A DNA stretch of 64,000 nucleotides from Pseudomonadota bacterium (GTDB taxonomy: Bacteria; Myxococcota_A; Polyangia; Polyangiales; Polyangiaceae), in NCBI GenBank assembly GCA_023418705.1, contig JAEZYZ010000062.1:28979-92978 (forward strand). Reading direction: 5' to 3'. This document shows positions 23,611-32,121 of this stretch, one piece after another. How positions within the stretch are numbered: position 1 is the first letter of the stretch; every line of letters starts with the position of its first letter. Both the position numbers and the translations under genes were made by a program. The notes beneath the pieces were generated by a model. The model did not search any database, was not told the origin of the DNA, and saw only the letters and a list, made by a program, of their open reading frames with translations.

Positions 23611-24942
23611 TCAACCGGACGCCAACAGCGTGAAGGTGTCGCCGCCGTCGGCCGCGTCGTCGTCGTTGATGTCGTCCCACTCGTAGACGTACCAGCTGTC
23701 GGTGTAGGTCGCGAGGTTCGGCAAGATGTCCTGCTCGAACAGCCACACGGCCGCGTGCGTCCCCTCAGCGGTCAGCCCGTAGATGACCAGCCCCAGGGTC
23801 CCGGTCAGGGCGTCGCGGTACACCTCGAAGAGCAGCAGGTCTTTGTCGTCCAGGTCGTCGAGCAAGATGGTCGCGACCTCCTGGTCGTCCGAGCTCCGCC
23901 AGATCCCGTAGGCGTCGTCTCCCGAAGGGCCGCCATAGAGCGGCGCGAGGCGGTTGCTTTCCATCAGCGAGACGGTCGGGTTGCCGTAGCCGCCCCCCGC
24001 CAGGACGACCAGCTCCCCGCCGCCCCCCACGAGCTGCCCGGTCTGGGGATTGATGACGTCGGCCTGCTCTTGGGGCACCACCCGCGTGGTGGGCGCGGGC
24101 GAACACCCGTTCGAGAGCACGGCGATCAGATCTTCCACGGCCGGCCCGTCTCCGGACAGACCGTTGTCGATGGCGACCGCGCGCGCGTTGTTGCAGACCT
24201 CGGCCAGCACCGCGGGTGCGCAGCCCACCGTGTCGCCGCCGGTCGCGCAGAACTCGGTCGCGGCGCAGGCGACGCCGCAGCCGCCGCAGTGATCGATGTC
24301 GCGCCCGGCGTCGACGCACCGGCTGCCGCAACAGCTGAAGTCGGCCGGGCACCCTGGCTCCTCCGCCGCTGCGTCACAGGTCGCGTGGCATGTCCCGCTG
24401 CCGCACAGCCGCCCTTCGGCGCACTCCGCGTCGGCCGTGCAGCGATCGCAGTCGTGGTCTTCGCTGCAGACGCCGCTGGCGCAGCTCCCGCCGGTCTTGC
24501 AGCCCGGCACGCACTCGCCGGCGCTGCAGTACGTTCCGTCGGGACACTGATCGTCGTTCTCGTCGCAAGGTCCGTCGCCGCCGCCACCGGCGCCGCCCTG
24601 GCCGCCGCTGCCACCGGCGCCGCCGGTCGCCATCCCCCCACTGCCGCCGTTCCCGGTGCCCGCGCTGCCACCGGCGCCTCCCGCTGGTGTGCCCGCGCTG
24701 CCGCCGTCTCCCGCGCTGCCGCCGTCTCCCGCGCTGCCGCCGCTCGCCGCGGCCCCGGCGCCCGCCGAGCCTCCGCTGCTGGCGTTGCCCGATCCCGCGG
24801 CTCCCCCGCTAGTGCTCCCGGCGGCCCCCGCGTCGTTCCCCGCTCCCCCGGTTTCGCCGAAGGGATCCTGTTCTTCGGACCCGCAGCGCAGGCTGACGAC
24901 GGCGCACCCCAGAAGCACGAAACGACTGATCCAAGTCCTCAT
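23611..24942 (-). CDS. Secreted lipoprotein with Gly/Ser/Ala linker and Cys-rich region
   Basis: 443 residues from the ATG at 24942, which has GGAGG eight bases upstream. The signal MRTWISRFVLLGCAVVSLRC ends in a lipobox-like Cys. About 100 residues of low-complexity G/A/S/T linker follow, then a Cys-rich segment (QCPDGTYCSAGECVPGC ... CGSRCVDAGRDIDHCGGCGVAC) like those in many Myxococcota surface lipoproteins. The last ~180 residues form a folded domain (EVCNNARAVAIDNGLSGDG ... LLLFEVYRDALTGTLGLVIYGL) that I do not recognise. It is convergent with the transporter/Usp pair. Confidence 0.8.
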   Translation of the reverse strand: MRTWISRFVLLGCAVVSLRCGSEEQDPFGETGGAGNDAGAAGSTSGGAAGSGNASSGGSAGAGAAASGGSAGDGGSAGDGGSAGTPAGGAGGSAGTGNGGSGGMATGGAGGSGGQGGAGGGGDGPCDENDDQCPDGTYCSAGECVPGCKTGGSCASGVCSEDHDCDRCTADAECAEGRLCGSGTCHATCDAAAEEPGCPADFSCCGSRCVDAGRDIDHCGGCGVACAATEFCATGGDTVGCAPAVLAEVCNNARAVAIDNGLSGDGPAVEDLIAVLSNGCSPAPTTRVVPQEQADVINPQTGQLVGGGGELVVLAGGGYGNPTVSLMESNRLAPLYGGPSGDDAYGIWRSSDDQEVATILLDDLDDKDLLLFEVYRDALTGTLGLVIYGLTAEGTHAAVWLFEQDILPNLATYTDSWYVYEWDDINDDDAADGGDTFTLLASG

Positions 24943-25053
24943 ATCAAGCACCTCCGAGCATCCCCCACACAGCCTCTCGGTCGCCCCCCACAGTAACGCC
25001 TCTTCGCGGCTGTCGCGAGCGAATTTCGTTTCCCCTGTGAAACAACGCCGGCG

Positions 25054-25224
25054 CTAGAGCACCGATCCGTTCGCCAGAGCGGAGATCCCGAAGCATCGGG
25101 GCCCCCATCCCGGTGAGGGCCCCGATCCTTTGGGAAACCCTCTCGTCTGCTCACGGCTCGGTGCTCTAGAGGGTCTCATTTTCCGCGACAAACGGCTTGC
25201 TCCGCAAACCGTTTGTCGCCCTAG
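25054..25224 (-). repeat. CTAG-bounded palindromic repeat element, full copy A
   Basis: A ~171-bp block filling most of the gap between the lipoprotein gene and rfbD. One part is bounded by perfect 12-bp inverted repeats (CTAGAGCACCGA at 25054-25065 and its complement at 25158-25169) around a hairpin with a 10-bp stem (ATCGGGGCCC at 25095-25104 with 25117-25126). The adjoining end (25164-25224) is a 16-bp near-perfect palindrome around GCGACAAACGG. Copy C at 40964-41130 matches over the whole length in the opposite orientation; copy B at 35937-35995 matches the palindromic end at 57 of 59 bases. Confidence 0.8.
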
Positions 25225-25249
25225 GTGACGAGCCGTCGCTCGGTTGGCG

Positions 25250-26128
25250 CTAGCGCCCAGATTCGGCGGCAAGCTCCCCGAGCATGCCGCGGAGCCCCGC
25301 GCGCCAGTGGAGGGACTTGGCGCCGAGGATTTCCCAGGTGCTGGTCTTGTCGAGCACGCTGTACGCCGGACGGCGCGCGGGCGTGGGGTAGTCTTCGGTT
25401 CGGATGGGCTCGACCGCCACCGCGCGTTCGAGGACCCCCAAAGAGAGGGCCTCCTCGGCGATGGCCACGGCGAAGTCGTACCAGCTGGCGACCCCGGCGT
25501 CGGACCAATGCTGGACACCCGCTGCGTCCGGTGCCCGCGCGAGACTCCAGAGCGCGGTCGCCAAACCCCGGGCCCAGGTCGGGGTGCCGACCTGATCGCT
25601 GATGACCCGCAGCTGATCGCGCTCTCGCATCAGGCGCAGCATGGTCTTGACGAAGTTATGCCCGTGCGAGGAGTAAAGCCAAGAGGTGCGGACCACCAGC
25701 GCTCGGCCCGCCGTCGCTGCCAAGACGAGCTGCTCGCCCGCGAGCTTGCTCTGCCCGTAGACCCCGAGCGGCGCGGTCGTGTCATCGGGCCGGTAGGGGC
25801 GGTTCGCTTCACCCGAGAACACGAAGTCTGTCGACACGTGCACCACCCGCGCCCCAACTTCGCGACCGGCGAGCGCGACCGACTCGGCGCCCGTCGCGTT
25901 CACGGCGAAGGCGGCCTCCCGATTCGATTCGGCGGCGTCGACGGCCGTGTAGGCGGCCGCGTTGAAGAGGATCGCCGGCCGCTCGGTCGTCACCGCACGG
26001 AAAACGGCGGCGCGGTCTTTGATGTCGAGCTCCGCTTCGGTTCGACACGCAAGCGTCACGCCGGCGGGCGCGCTGCGGGCGAGCTCGGAGCCGAGCTGAC
26101 CCGAGGCACCAACGATCAACGCCTTCAC
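25250..26128 (-). CDS. rfbD: dTDP-4-dehydrorhamnose reductase
   Basis: NAD(P)H-dependent reductase making dTDP-L-rhamnose, the last step of the pathway. The GTG at 26128 is chosen because GGAGG lies seven bases upstream and it overlaps the rfbC stop (GTGA); a longer reading frame continues into rfbC but adds no family-like sequence. Motifs: KALIVGASGQLGSEL, NAAAYTAVDAAE, the catalytic STDFVFSG (Thr/Ser) and YGQSKLAGE (Tyr/Lys), VRTSWLY. 292 residues is typical. It is last in the rfbA-rfbC-rfbD run on the minus strand. Confidence 0.94.
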   Translation of the reverse strand: MKALIVGASGQLGSELARSAPAGVTLACRTEAELDIKDRAAVFRAVTTERPAILFNAAAYTAVDAAESNREAAFAVNATGAESVALAGREVGARVVHVSTDFVFSGEANRPYRPDDTTAPLGVYGQSKLAGEQLVLAATAGRALVVRTSWLYSSHGHNFVKTMLRLMRERDQLRVISDQVGTPTWARGLATALWSLARAPDAAGVQHWSDAGVASWYDFAVAIAEEALSLGVLERAVAVEPIRTEDYPTPARRPAYSVLDKTSTWEILGAKSLHWRAGLRGMLGELAAESGR

Positions 26129-26670
26129 GGATACACCTCCGCCCCCGACAGAAGGGGCGCCGCGGCGTCTTTGGAGCTCAAGAGCAGCTCGTCCCGCAAG
26201 AGCGGCCACTCGATCCCGATCTCCGGGTCATCCCAGCGGATCGACCGCTCGTGCTCCGGGGCGTAGACGTCGGTGCACGCATAGAGAATGGTGGCGAAGG
26301 CGCTCGTGACATAAAAGCCGTGCGCGAAGCCTGGGGGGACGTACAGCGCGCGCCGATTCTGCGCCGAGAGCGCGCAGCCGAACCACTTGCCGAAATGCGG
26401 GGAGCTCTTGCGCACGTCGACGGCGACGTCGAAGACCTCGCCGTCCAGCGCCCGTACGAGCTTCCCTTGAGCCTTCTGTATCTGGTAGTGCAGGCCGCGG
26501 AGCACCCCGCGGCGGGAGCGGCTCTCGTTCTCCTGAACGAAGCGGGCGTCGATCCCGGCAGCGGCGAAGCGCTGGGCGTGCCACGCCTCCATGAAGTAAC
26601 CCCGGTCATCGCCGAACACCTTGGGCTCGACGAGGAACACACCCGGTAGGGACGTCTGTTCGATGTTCAT
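26125..26670 (-). CDS. rfbC: dTDP-4-dehydrorhamnose 3,5-epimerase
   Basis: 181-residue cupin-fold epimerase. It has the family pattern LPGVFLVEPKVFGDDRGYFMEAWH, QENESRSRRGVLRGLHYQ (His catalytic dyad region), DVAVDVRKSSPHFGKW, YVPPGFAHGFYV, and the late YAPEHERSIRWDDPEIGIEWPL. It acts between RfbB and RfbD. Its start is 33 bases after the rfbA stop and its stop overlaps the rfbD GTG, so the three form one operon. Confidence 0.95.
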   Translation of the reverse strand: MNIEQTSLPGVFLVEPKVFGDDRGYFMEAWHAQRFAAAGIDARFVQENESRSRRGVLRGLHYQIQKAQGKLVRALDGEVFDVAVDVRKSSPHFGKWFGCALSAQNRRALYVPPGFAHGFYVTSAFATILYACTDVYAPEHERSIRWDDPEIGIEWPLLRDELLLSSKDAAAPLLSGAEVYP

Positions 26671-26703
26671 GCTGAAGGCCTCGGATTTCGCGTCCCTGGC
26701 GGC

Positions 26704-27603
26704 TCAGGGGCGGCCGCCATCGCGCAGCAAGCCTAGCAGATACTCCCCGTAGCCGCTTTTGCACAGCGGCTCGGCGAGCCGCTCGAGCTCGCCGGCGCCG
26801 ATGAACCCCATCCGATAGGCGATCTCTTCGGGACACGCGATCTTCAGCCCCTGACGCTGTTCGATCACGCGAACATAGTTGGCGGCGTCGAGCAGTGACT
26901 CGTGCGTGCCAGTGTCCAGCCATGCGAAGCCTCGTCCGAGCAGCTCGACCCGCAGCCGTTTCCGATCGAGGTACGTCTGGTTCACGCTGGTGATCTCGAG
27001 CTCGCCCCGGCTCGACGGGCGGATCTCGCCGGCGATCGAGACCACGTCGTTGTCGTAGAAGTAAAGCCCGATCACGGCCCAGTTCGATTTGGGGTTGCGG
27101 GGCTTCTCCTCGATGCCGCGCGGCGCTCCGTGCTCGTCCAGGTCCACCACCCCGTAGCGCTCCGGGTCGCGCACGTAGTAGCCGAAGATGGTGGCGCCGG
27201 TGGTGCGCTCGCTCGCGGAGCGCAGCTTGCCCGGCAGGCCGTGGCCGAAGAAGATGTTGTCGCCGAGGACCAACGCGCACGGATCGCGACCGATGAATTC
27301 CTTGCCGATGAGGAACGCTTGCGCGAGCCCTTCGGGCCGGGGCTGCTCCGCGTAGCGGATCGAAATACCCCACTGCGAGCCGTCCTCGAGCAAGCGCTGA
27401 AACTGGGGTCCGTCTTCCGGTGTCGTGATGATCAGGACGTCGCGAATGCCAGCCAGCATCAAGGTCGACAAGGGATAGTAGATGAGCGGCTTGTCGTAGA
27501 CGGCTGCCAGTTGCTTGCTGATGGCCCGGGTGATGGGATAGAGGCGGGTGCCGGAGCCGCCGGCCAGGATGATGCCTTTTCTGTGGTGCACGGGCGGCAT
27601 CAT
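26704..27603 (-). CDS. rfbA: Glucose-1-phosphate thymidylyltransferase
   Basis: 299 residues. Nucleotidyltransferase making dTDP-glucose from dTTP and glucose-1-phosphate, the first step of rhamnose supply. Motifs: GIILAGGSGTRLYPIT (pyrophosphorylase loop), SKQLAAVYDKPLIYYPLSTLMLAG, EQPRPEGLAQAF, LVLGDNIFFGHGL (metal-binding Asp), EEKPRNPKSNWAVIGLYFYDN. It is first of the minus-strand rfbACD operon. The ATG at 27600 (second codon) is an equally good start. Confidence 0.96.
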   Translation of the reverse strand: MMPPVHHRKGIILAGGSGTRLYPITRAISKQLAAVYDKPLIYYPLSTLMLAGIRDVLIITTPEDGPQFQRLLEDGSQWGISIRYAEQPRPEGLAQAFLIGKEFIGRDPCALVLGDNIFFGHGLPGKLRSASERTTGATIFGYYVRDPERYGVVDLDEHGAPRGIEEKPRNPKSNWAVIGLYFYDNDVVSIAGEIRPSSRGELEITSVNQTYLDRKRLRVELLGRGFAWLDTGTHESLLDAANYVRVIEQRQGLKIACPEEIAYRMGFIGAGELERLAEPLCKSGYGEYLLGLLRDGGRP

Positions 27604-27922
27604 ACAGCGCTGGCCCTACATCGGAAACCAGCAACGACGGCGACCAATGGCGCACGGGGAGAGCCGCTCGGAGTCCGAAGTGGGCGCCCCGCGCAGGGAT
27701 GGACCACTCCGAACGATGACAGCCGCTGTCGATCGGCGTGATTTGCAATTGCCCGATCATCGCATTGAGCTAGAAGAGGGGCACGATTGGTTTTCGTGCG
27801 CTGACGCGTGACTCATGACGTCACCTGCGAGCGTGTCATCGATCGGGGCCGTGCTCCCTACCTCGGAGCGGGGCCGATCGCCGATGCGTCAGGCGGCGAA
27901 CACCTCTAGCGACGAGGATGGA
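27604..27922. other. Divergent intergenic region between rfbA and a lipoprotein gene
   Basis: About 319 bases holding the promoters of the rfbACD operon (-) and the downstream plus-strand lipoprotein gene. A reading frame in the lipoprotein's phase extends back to 27815 but has no signal-like or folded sequence. I see no other gene or repeat here. Confidence 0.4.
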
Positions 27923-29698
27923 ATGCAGAAACGATCCTGTTTGATGTGGTTGTGCGGGGCGGCGGTGGCGCTGCTGGGCTGCTCGGCGCCCGCCGGCTCG
28001 GACGAATCCCTGGCTCGAGCCCAAACGCCGCTCGCCGGCGCCGCCGCTTCTGGCGTCGTGCCCGCGGGGCTGCCGGCGCGCCTGGGCGTCGGGCTGTTCT
28101 CCGACCACGGGGACACCTGGATGCGCGACAGCGGGGTCCGCTGGGATTTGCGCTACCGCTACTTCACCAAAGGCTGGGTGAACAACTGGGGATGGAGCGA
28201 CAGCGACGGATCCTGGGGGCTGTCGTACCTGCGGGAGTGCGACCAGCAGGGGTTCATCCCGGCGATTCAGTACTACCAGATGAACGGTGAACCCGGCGGC
28301 GGTGAGGCGCAGTTCTACGAAAAGACGCGCAACGCCGGGACGATGCGCTCGTACTTCGGTGACTTCAAAATCTTGATGCAGCGGGTCAAAGACTTCGGCA
28401 AGCCCGTGGTGGTGCTGCTCGAGGCGGACGGCTACGCGTTCATCCAGCAGCAGAGCGGGGACAACCCTGGCGCCTACGCGGCGGTCGCGGACACCGGGAT
28501 GCCCGAGCTCGCCGGTTTGTCGAACAGCGCCGCGGGTTGGGGTCAGGCGTTCTTGCAGATCCGCAAGAGCGTCGGCGCGAACAACGCGATCCTGGGGATC
28601 CACGTGTCCGCCTGGGCGAGTGGGAAAGACATCGCCCATTTCAATGTCACCGACCCGCTCGAGCCGGAAGTCAGCAAGGTCTACACGTTCCTCTCGAAGC
28701 TCGGGCTCGGCCCGAACCCGACGGGCGAAACGTACGACGTGTTGGTTGGCGATCCGCTCGATCGCGACGCCGACTACTATCGGCTCGAGCACGGCCAAGA
28801 TCGCTGGTGGGATCCGAGCGATGGCGCGTCCATCCACTCGAAGAGCTTCAACCGCTACGCCGAGTGGTTGCGGCTTTGGAACGAGACGGCGAGCCGCCGC
28901 TGGGTTCTCTGGCAGCTGCCGCTCGGCAACTCGAGCCACCTGAACGTACCGAACAACGGCGGACCGCGGCAAGGCTATCGCGACAACCGGGTCGAGTACT
29001 TCTTCGGCAACGGGACGGCGCACCTGACCAAGTTCGCCGATGCCGGCGTCATCGCTCTCTTGTTCGGCGCAGGGGCCTCCGGTCAATCCTCGTACACGAA
29101 CGATCTGCACACCGACGGGCAGCCCTACCTGAAGGGCCGCGCGGGGAGCATCCTGAACGCTGGCGGCGTCGCGATCGCGACCGGCAGGGGAGGCGGCGAC
29201 CCGGGCACCGGCGGCAGCGGTGGCAGCGGCGGCAGCGGTGGCACCGGCGGTGGGTCCGGCAACACCGTGGACTACTCGTTCGAGAGCGGCGTGCAGGGAT
29301 GGACGGCCACCGGCGGTCTCATTCGGTCGATCGCAAGCTCGACCGATCAGGCGTTCGACGGCGCCCGTTCGCTGCGCATCTCCCTGAACGGATCGGGGAC
29401 CGAGCGCGTGCGGGTGAGCGCGCCGGCCGTCCCCGCCGGAGCGCGCGTCACCTTCCAGCTCTACGTCCCCGCGGGAGTGTCTCTGGTCTCGGTGCAGCCG
29501 TATGGCCTGCAGGGCGCGGCCGGTGGCTGGACGTGGACGGGCAGCTGGACCTCCGGAGCCGAGCTGCGCGCCGGATGGAACACGCTCTCGTTCACCGTGC
29601 CGGCCGAGGCGACGACACCGCTCTACGAGATCGGGCTGGAGATCTCGGCGAATCGGATCCGCAGCCGGTCCATCTATCTCGACGCCGTCGACTGGTGA
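27923..29698 (+). CDS. Secreted lipoprotein, possible glycoside-acting enzyme with C-terminal carbohydrate-binding-like domain
   Basis: 591 residues from the ATG at 27923 (GAGG five bases upstream). The signal MQKRSCLMWLCGAAVALLGC ends in a strong lipobox. A ~360-residue domain rich in Trp/Tyr follows (LGVGLFSDHGDTWMRDS, RYRYFTKGWVNNWGWSDSDG, QYYQMNGEPGGG, VVVLLEADGYAF, ILGIHVSAWASG, RWVLWQLPLGN). This resembles a TIM-barrel polysaccharide-active protein, but I cannot place it in a named glycoside hydrolase family. A GGSGGSGG linker leads to a ~140-residue jelly-roll-like module (YSFESGVQGWTATGG ... DGARSLRISLNGSG ... IYLDAVDW) like carbohydrate-binding modules. Its setting in an EPS region suits polysaccharide binding or trimming. 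Confidence 0.7.
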   Translation: MQKRSCLMWLCGAAVALLGCSAPAGSDESLARAQTPLAGAAASGVVPAGLPARLGVGLFSDHGDTWMRDSGVRWDLRYRYFTKGWVNNWGWSDSDGSWGLSYLRECDQQGFIPAIQYYQMNGEPGGGEAQFYEKTRNAGTMRSYFGDFKILMQRVKDFGKPVVVLLEADGYAFIQQQSGDNPGAYAAVADTGMPELAGLSNSAAGWGQAFLQIRKSVGANNAILGIHVSAWASGKDIAHFNVTDPLEPEVSKVYTFLSKLGLGPNPTGETYDVLVGDPLDRDADYYRLEHGQDRWWDPSDGASIHSKSFNRYAEWLRLWNETASRRWVLWQLPLGNSSHLNVPNNGGPRQGYRDNRVEYFFGNGTAHLTKFADAGVIALLFGAGASGQSSYTNDLHTDGQPYLKGRAGSILNAGGVAIATGRGGGDPGTGGSGGSGGSGGTGGGSGNTVDYSFESGVQGWTATGGLIRSIASSTDQAFDGARSLRISLNGSGTERVRVSAPAVPAGARVTFQLYVPAGVSLVSVQPYGLQGAAGGWTWTGSWTSGAELRAGWNTLSFTVPAEATTPLYEIGLEISANRIRSRSIYLDAVDW

Positions 29699-29731
29699 GC
29701 GGTCATGCGTGGGCCAACCCCGCCCGCGCGC

Positions 29732-30451
29732 TCAGCCTGCGGGCGGGCCCTTGCCGGGTCCGCCCGCGCCGAGCTGGCGCTCCAACTCGGCGCAGCGGCT
29801 GGCGACGCGCGTGAGCACCCGGCAGAGCTCCTCGGCCGCGTAGGGGTCGAGGGCGTCGCAACGTTCGGGTGCTGTTTCGAGCAAACGCTCGAGCTCGCGC
29901 GCCCACTTCAGCGGCTTCGGCAGCGGGCGCCGCCCTCTTCGCCGATCCCGCGGGCGGCGCGCCACCTCGAGCTCGAGGCGGCGTTTGGTCCAACGCTCCT
30001 CGGCGGCGCGCTGCAACAGCGCCCGCTGCTCTTCCAGCGCGAGCCCCGCCACGGCTCGAAAATGGCTGACCCCGAGCTCGGTGCGCTCGAAGAGCTGGGG
30101 GAAGCGCAACGACATCTCATAGACCGAGAGCGCTCGCCACAGGGTGGTGAGCTTGACGCCCACGTCGGGGTGCGCTGCCAGTTGCCGCAAGGAGGCCGTG
30201 CTCTGCCCCTGCCTGGGGCGTGTCCGGCGTCCTTGGTAGAGCTCGCGAAAGATCGTCTCCCCGATCTGCAGCACCTGGTTCAAGGTTTCGCCGTTGCCGA
30301 TCGCCTTCAGGCGGGCGGCGACCCGTTCGACGAGGACCTCGGCCACCGGCGCTGGCTCCTCCGCGCGCAAGAGCTCGCTGATGTCGGAGGGGCGATCGGC
30401 CGAGCCGTCTTCGAGCTCTGGGCCGGGCTGTTCGTCGGGGGCGGCGGGCAT
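29732..30451 (-). CDS. Conserved hypothetical protein with HTH/ParB-like helical core
   Basis: 239 residues from the ATG at 30451, which has GGAGG eight bases upstream; an upstream in-frame start adds 28 Arg/Ser-rich residues. The predicted all-helical core runs LNQVLQIGETIFRELYQGR ... SLRQLAAHPDVGVKLTTLWRALSVYEMSLRFPQLFERTELGVSHFRAVAGLALEEQRALLQRAAEE. This looks like the helix-turn-helix and following helices of ParB/plasmid-replication-type regulators. The tail is Arg-rich then acidic. I do not recognise an exact family. It is convergent with the secreted lipoprotein gene. Confidence 0.55.
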   Translation of the reverse strand: MPAAPDEQPGPELEDGSADRPSDISELLRAEEPAPVAEVLVERVAARLKAIGNGETLNQVLQIGETIFRELYQGRRTRPRQGQSTASLRQLAAHPDVGVKLTTLWRALSVYEMSLRFPQLFERTELGVSHFRAVAGLALEEQRALLQRAAEERWTKRRLELEVARRPRDRRRGRRPLPKPLKWARELERLLETAPERCDALDPYAAEELCRVLTRVASRCAELERQLGAGGPGKGPPAG

Positions 30452-30628
30452 GCGGAAAGCCTCCGAAGCGGATGGCGCGGGTTCACGGGAGCGCCGAACG
30501 ACCTGGCGAGGGCGCGCAGCGATTCCGACCAGCATACGACGCTCGGCGGCGAAATTTAAGCGCTTGCCACGACGCCGGAGGCTTTGAGCCAGGGCGGAAA
30601 CACCGGAGGCCGCGGCGCCGAAGCGGCG

Positions 30629-31855
30629 TCACTCGGCGGCGGCGTGCCGTACCCCGCGGCGCTCCTTTGAGAGGCCGCTCTCTTCGAGGATGCGCCGACT
30701 ATGGGCTTCCCACGTATAGCGGGCCTCGACCTCTGCACGCGCGGCGCGTCCCAGCCTTCGCGCCAAGGCTTCGTCGGTGAGAGCGGCCGTGATGGCCTCA
30801 CCCAGCCCGCGTCCGCTCGCGTCGAAGATCAACCCCGTGCGGCCGTGCTCGAGCACGTCGAGGATGGGCTCGGTCCCAGGCGCCACGACGGGTTTGCTGG
30901 CCGCCATGTACTCGAACATTTTGATCGGCGATCGGAAGGCGTTCGATTGCGGGATCACGGTCACCTGGCACAGCTCGATCAGGCGGCGCACCTCCGGGTG
31001 GCTGACGCGCCCGGTGAAGCGCAGCGCCTGGCGGACGCCGAGGCGCTCGGCGTGGGCCTCGATGGTCCTGCGCTCGCGACCGTCACCGACGATCAACAGG
31101 ACGGCCCGCGGGACCCGCGCGCGTGCCTGCTGGAACGCCTGGAGCAGGAGCGGGAAGTTGTGCCATTCGATCAACGCGCCGACGAAGCCGACGACCGGCT
31201 CGTCCCCGAGCCCGACGCGCTGCCGGAGCGCTGCGAGCTCCGGCTCCGGGATCTTTGCCTCGAGCCACTCCCGACCCACGGCGTTGGGGATCGTGATGGC
31301 CGGCACCCGACCCTCCGTCAGCTCGCGCACCCGCTCCGTCAGAAAATCGGACACGCACACCACGAGCCGAGCGCGCTGAAACACGAAGCGCTCGGCGCGC
31401 TGCGCCAGGCCGACCAGCTTCTGGTCCCGGGCGCGCTCGTAGCCCGAGAGCTCGTTCACCTCCACCACGTGCGGGATCTTGCGCCGGCTGGCCGCGATCG
31501 AGCCGGCGACATTGAAGAACGCGTGGCGCTCGTACAAAAGCTCAGGCTGCCAGCGCGTTAGCGCGCGCAGCAGCCGTGGCACGGCGACCGCGTTGTAAGC
31601 GATCTCGAGCGCTTCGAAAGCCAGCTGCGGCGCGTGATCGGCGAGTCCGTGCAGCAGTCGAACCCACGCTGGGCTCGCGTGCTGGGGGGTGGTCGTTGCC
31701 GCTGGCACTGGCGCTGGCGCTCGCAATGGGTCGATGCCGGAGGGCGACACGAACTGCACGTCGTGGCCGAGCTGCGCCCATCCGCCGGCGATCCCCGCGA
31801 TATGCACCGCTTCCGCGCCGATCCCGCGGACACGGAAGTGATAGACGATGTTCAC
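30629..31855 (-). CDS. Family 4 glycosyltransferase
   Basis: 408-residue GT-B fold retaining glycosyltransferase. The N-terminal acceptor lobe has GIGAEAVHIAGIAGGWAQLGHDV, and the donor lobe has VGFVGALIEWHNFPLLLQAF, VLLIVGDGRERRTIE, RFTGRVSHPEVRRLIE, and the nucleotide-sugar contact region SPIKMFEYMAASKPVVAPG in place of the usual EG/EALA motif (here E in FEYMA). It ends WEAHSRRILEESG. Likely acts in EPS or glycoconjugate assembly with the rhamnose genes nearby; sugar specificity is unknown. It is divergent from the methyltransferase gene. Confidence 0.9.
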   Translation of the reverse strand: MNIVYHFRVRGIGAEAVHIAGIAGGWAQLGHDVQFVSPSGIDPLRAPAPVPAATTTPQHASPAWVRLLHGLADHAPQLAFEALEIAYNAVAVPRLLRALTRWQPELLYERHAFFNVAGSIAASRRKIPHVVEVNELSGYERARDQKLVGLAQRAERFVFQRARLVVCVSDFLTERVRELTEGRVPAITIPNAVGREWLEAKIPEPELAALRQRVGLGDEPVVGFVGALIEWHNFPLLLQAFQQARARVPRAVLLIVGDGRERRTIEAHAERLGVRQALRFTGRVSHPEVRRLIELCQVTVIPQSNAFRSPIKMFEYMAASKPVVAPGTEPILDVLEHGRTGLIFDASGRGLGEAITAALTDEALARRLGRAARAEVEARYTWEAHSRRILEESGLSKERRGVRHAAAE

Positions 31856-32121
31856 CTTGCCTCCTTAGGGTTCCGGACAACCGGTGGGATGGGCCCAAGC
31901 AAGCGGTGTGCCTCCTGGCGGGAGGTCGCGACGACCCGGGACCACGCGGTCGTGGGCGTGCCCTGGCGCCACTGCGTGGCGCCTCGCCTCGCGACAGCTC
32001 AGGCAGGCGGCGGTGCGGTCGAAGCCGCAACCCCCGTGCTTGCCTCGGGAAGTGACGCAGGCCTTGGCGGGCGAGGCCGCGATCACAGATCGTGGAACGC
32101 GGCTTGCCTCGCGCCTGCGAC
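31856..32121. other. Divergent intergenic region rich in short inverted repeats
   Basis: 266 bases between the GT4 and methyltransferase genes. It contains several hairpin-forming stretches (CCTCC...GGAGG near 31910; TGGCGCCA...TGGCGCC near 31965-31985). Long frames cross it on both strands but none looks like a protein family. It may be another dispersed element, which would need a genome search; promoters for both genes must also lie here. Confidence 0.35.

Noticed and set aside
24650..24830. Tandem GCC/GCT-rich repeats as a possible CRISPR or VNTR
   Set aside because: They are the codons of the Gly/Ala/Ser linker of the lipoprotein; no unique spacers.
27836..29110. Minus-strand frame opposite the secreted lipoprotein gene
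   Set aside because: Val/Arg-rich shadow without motifs; plus strand has signal peptide and linker.
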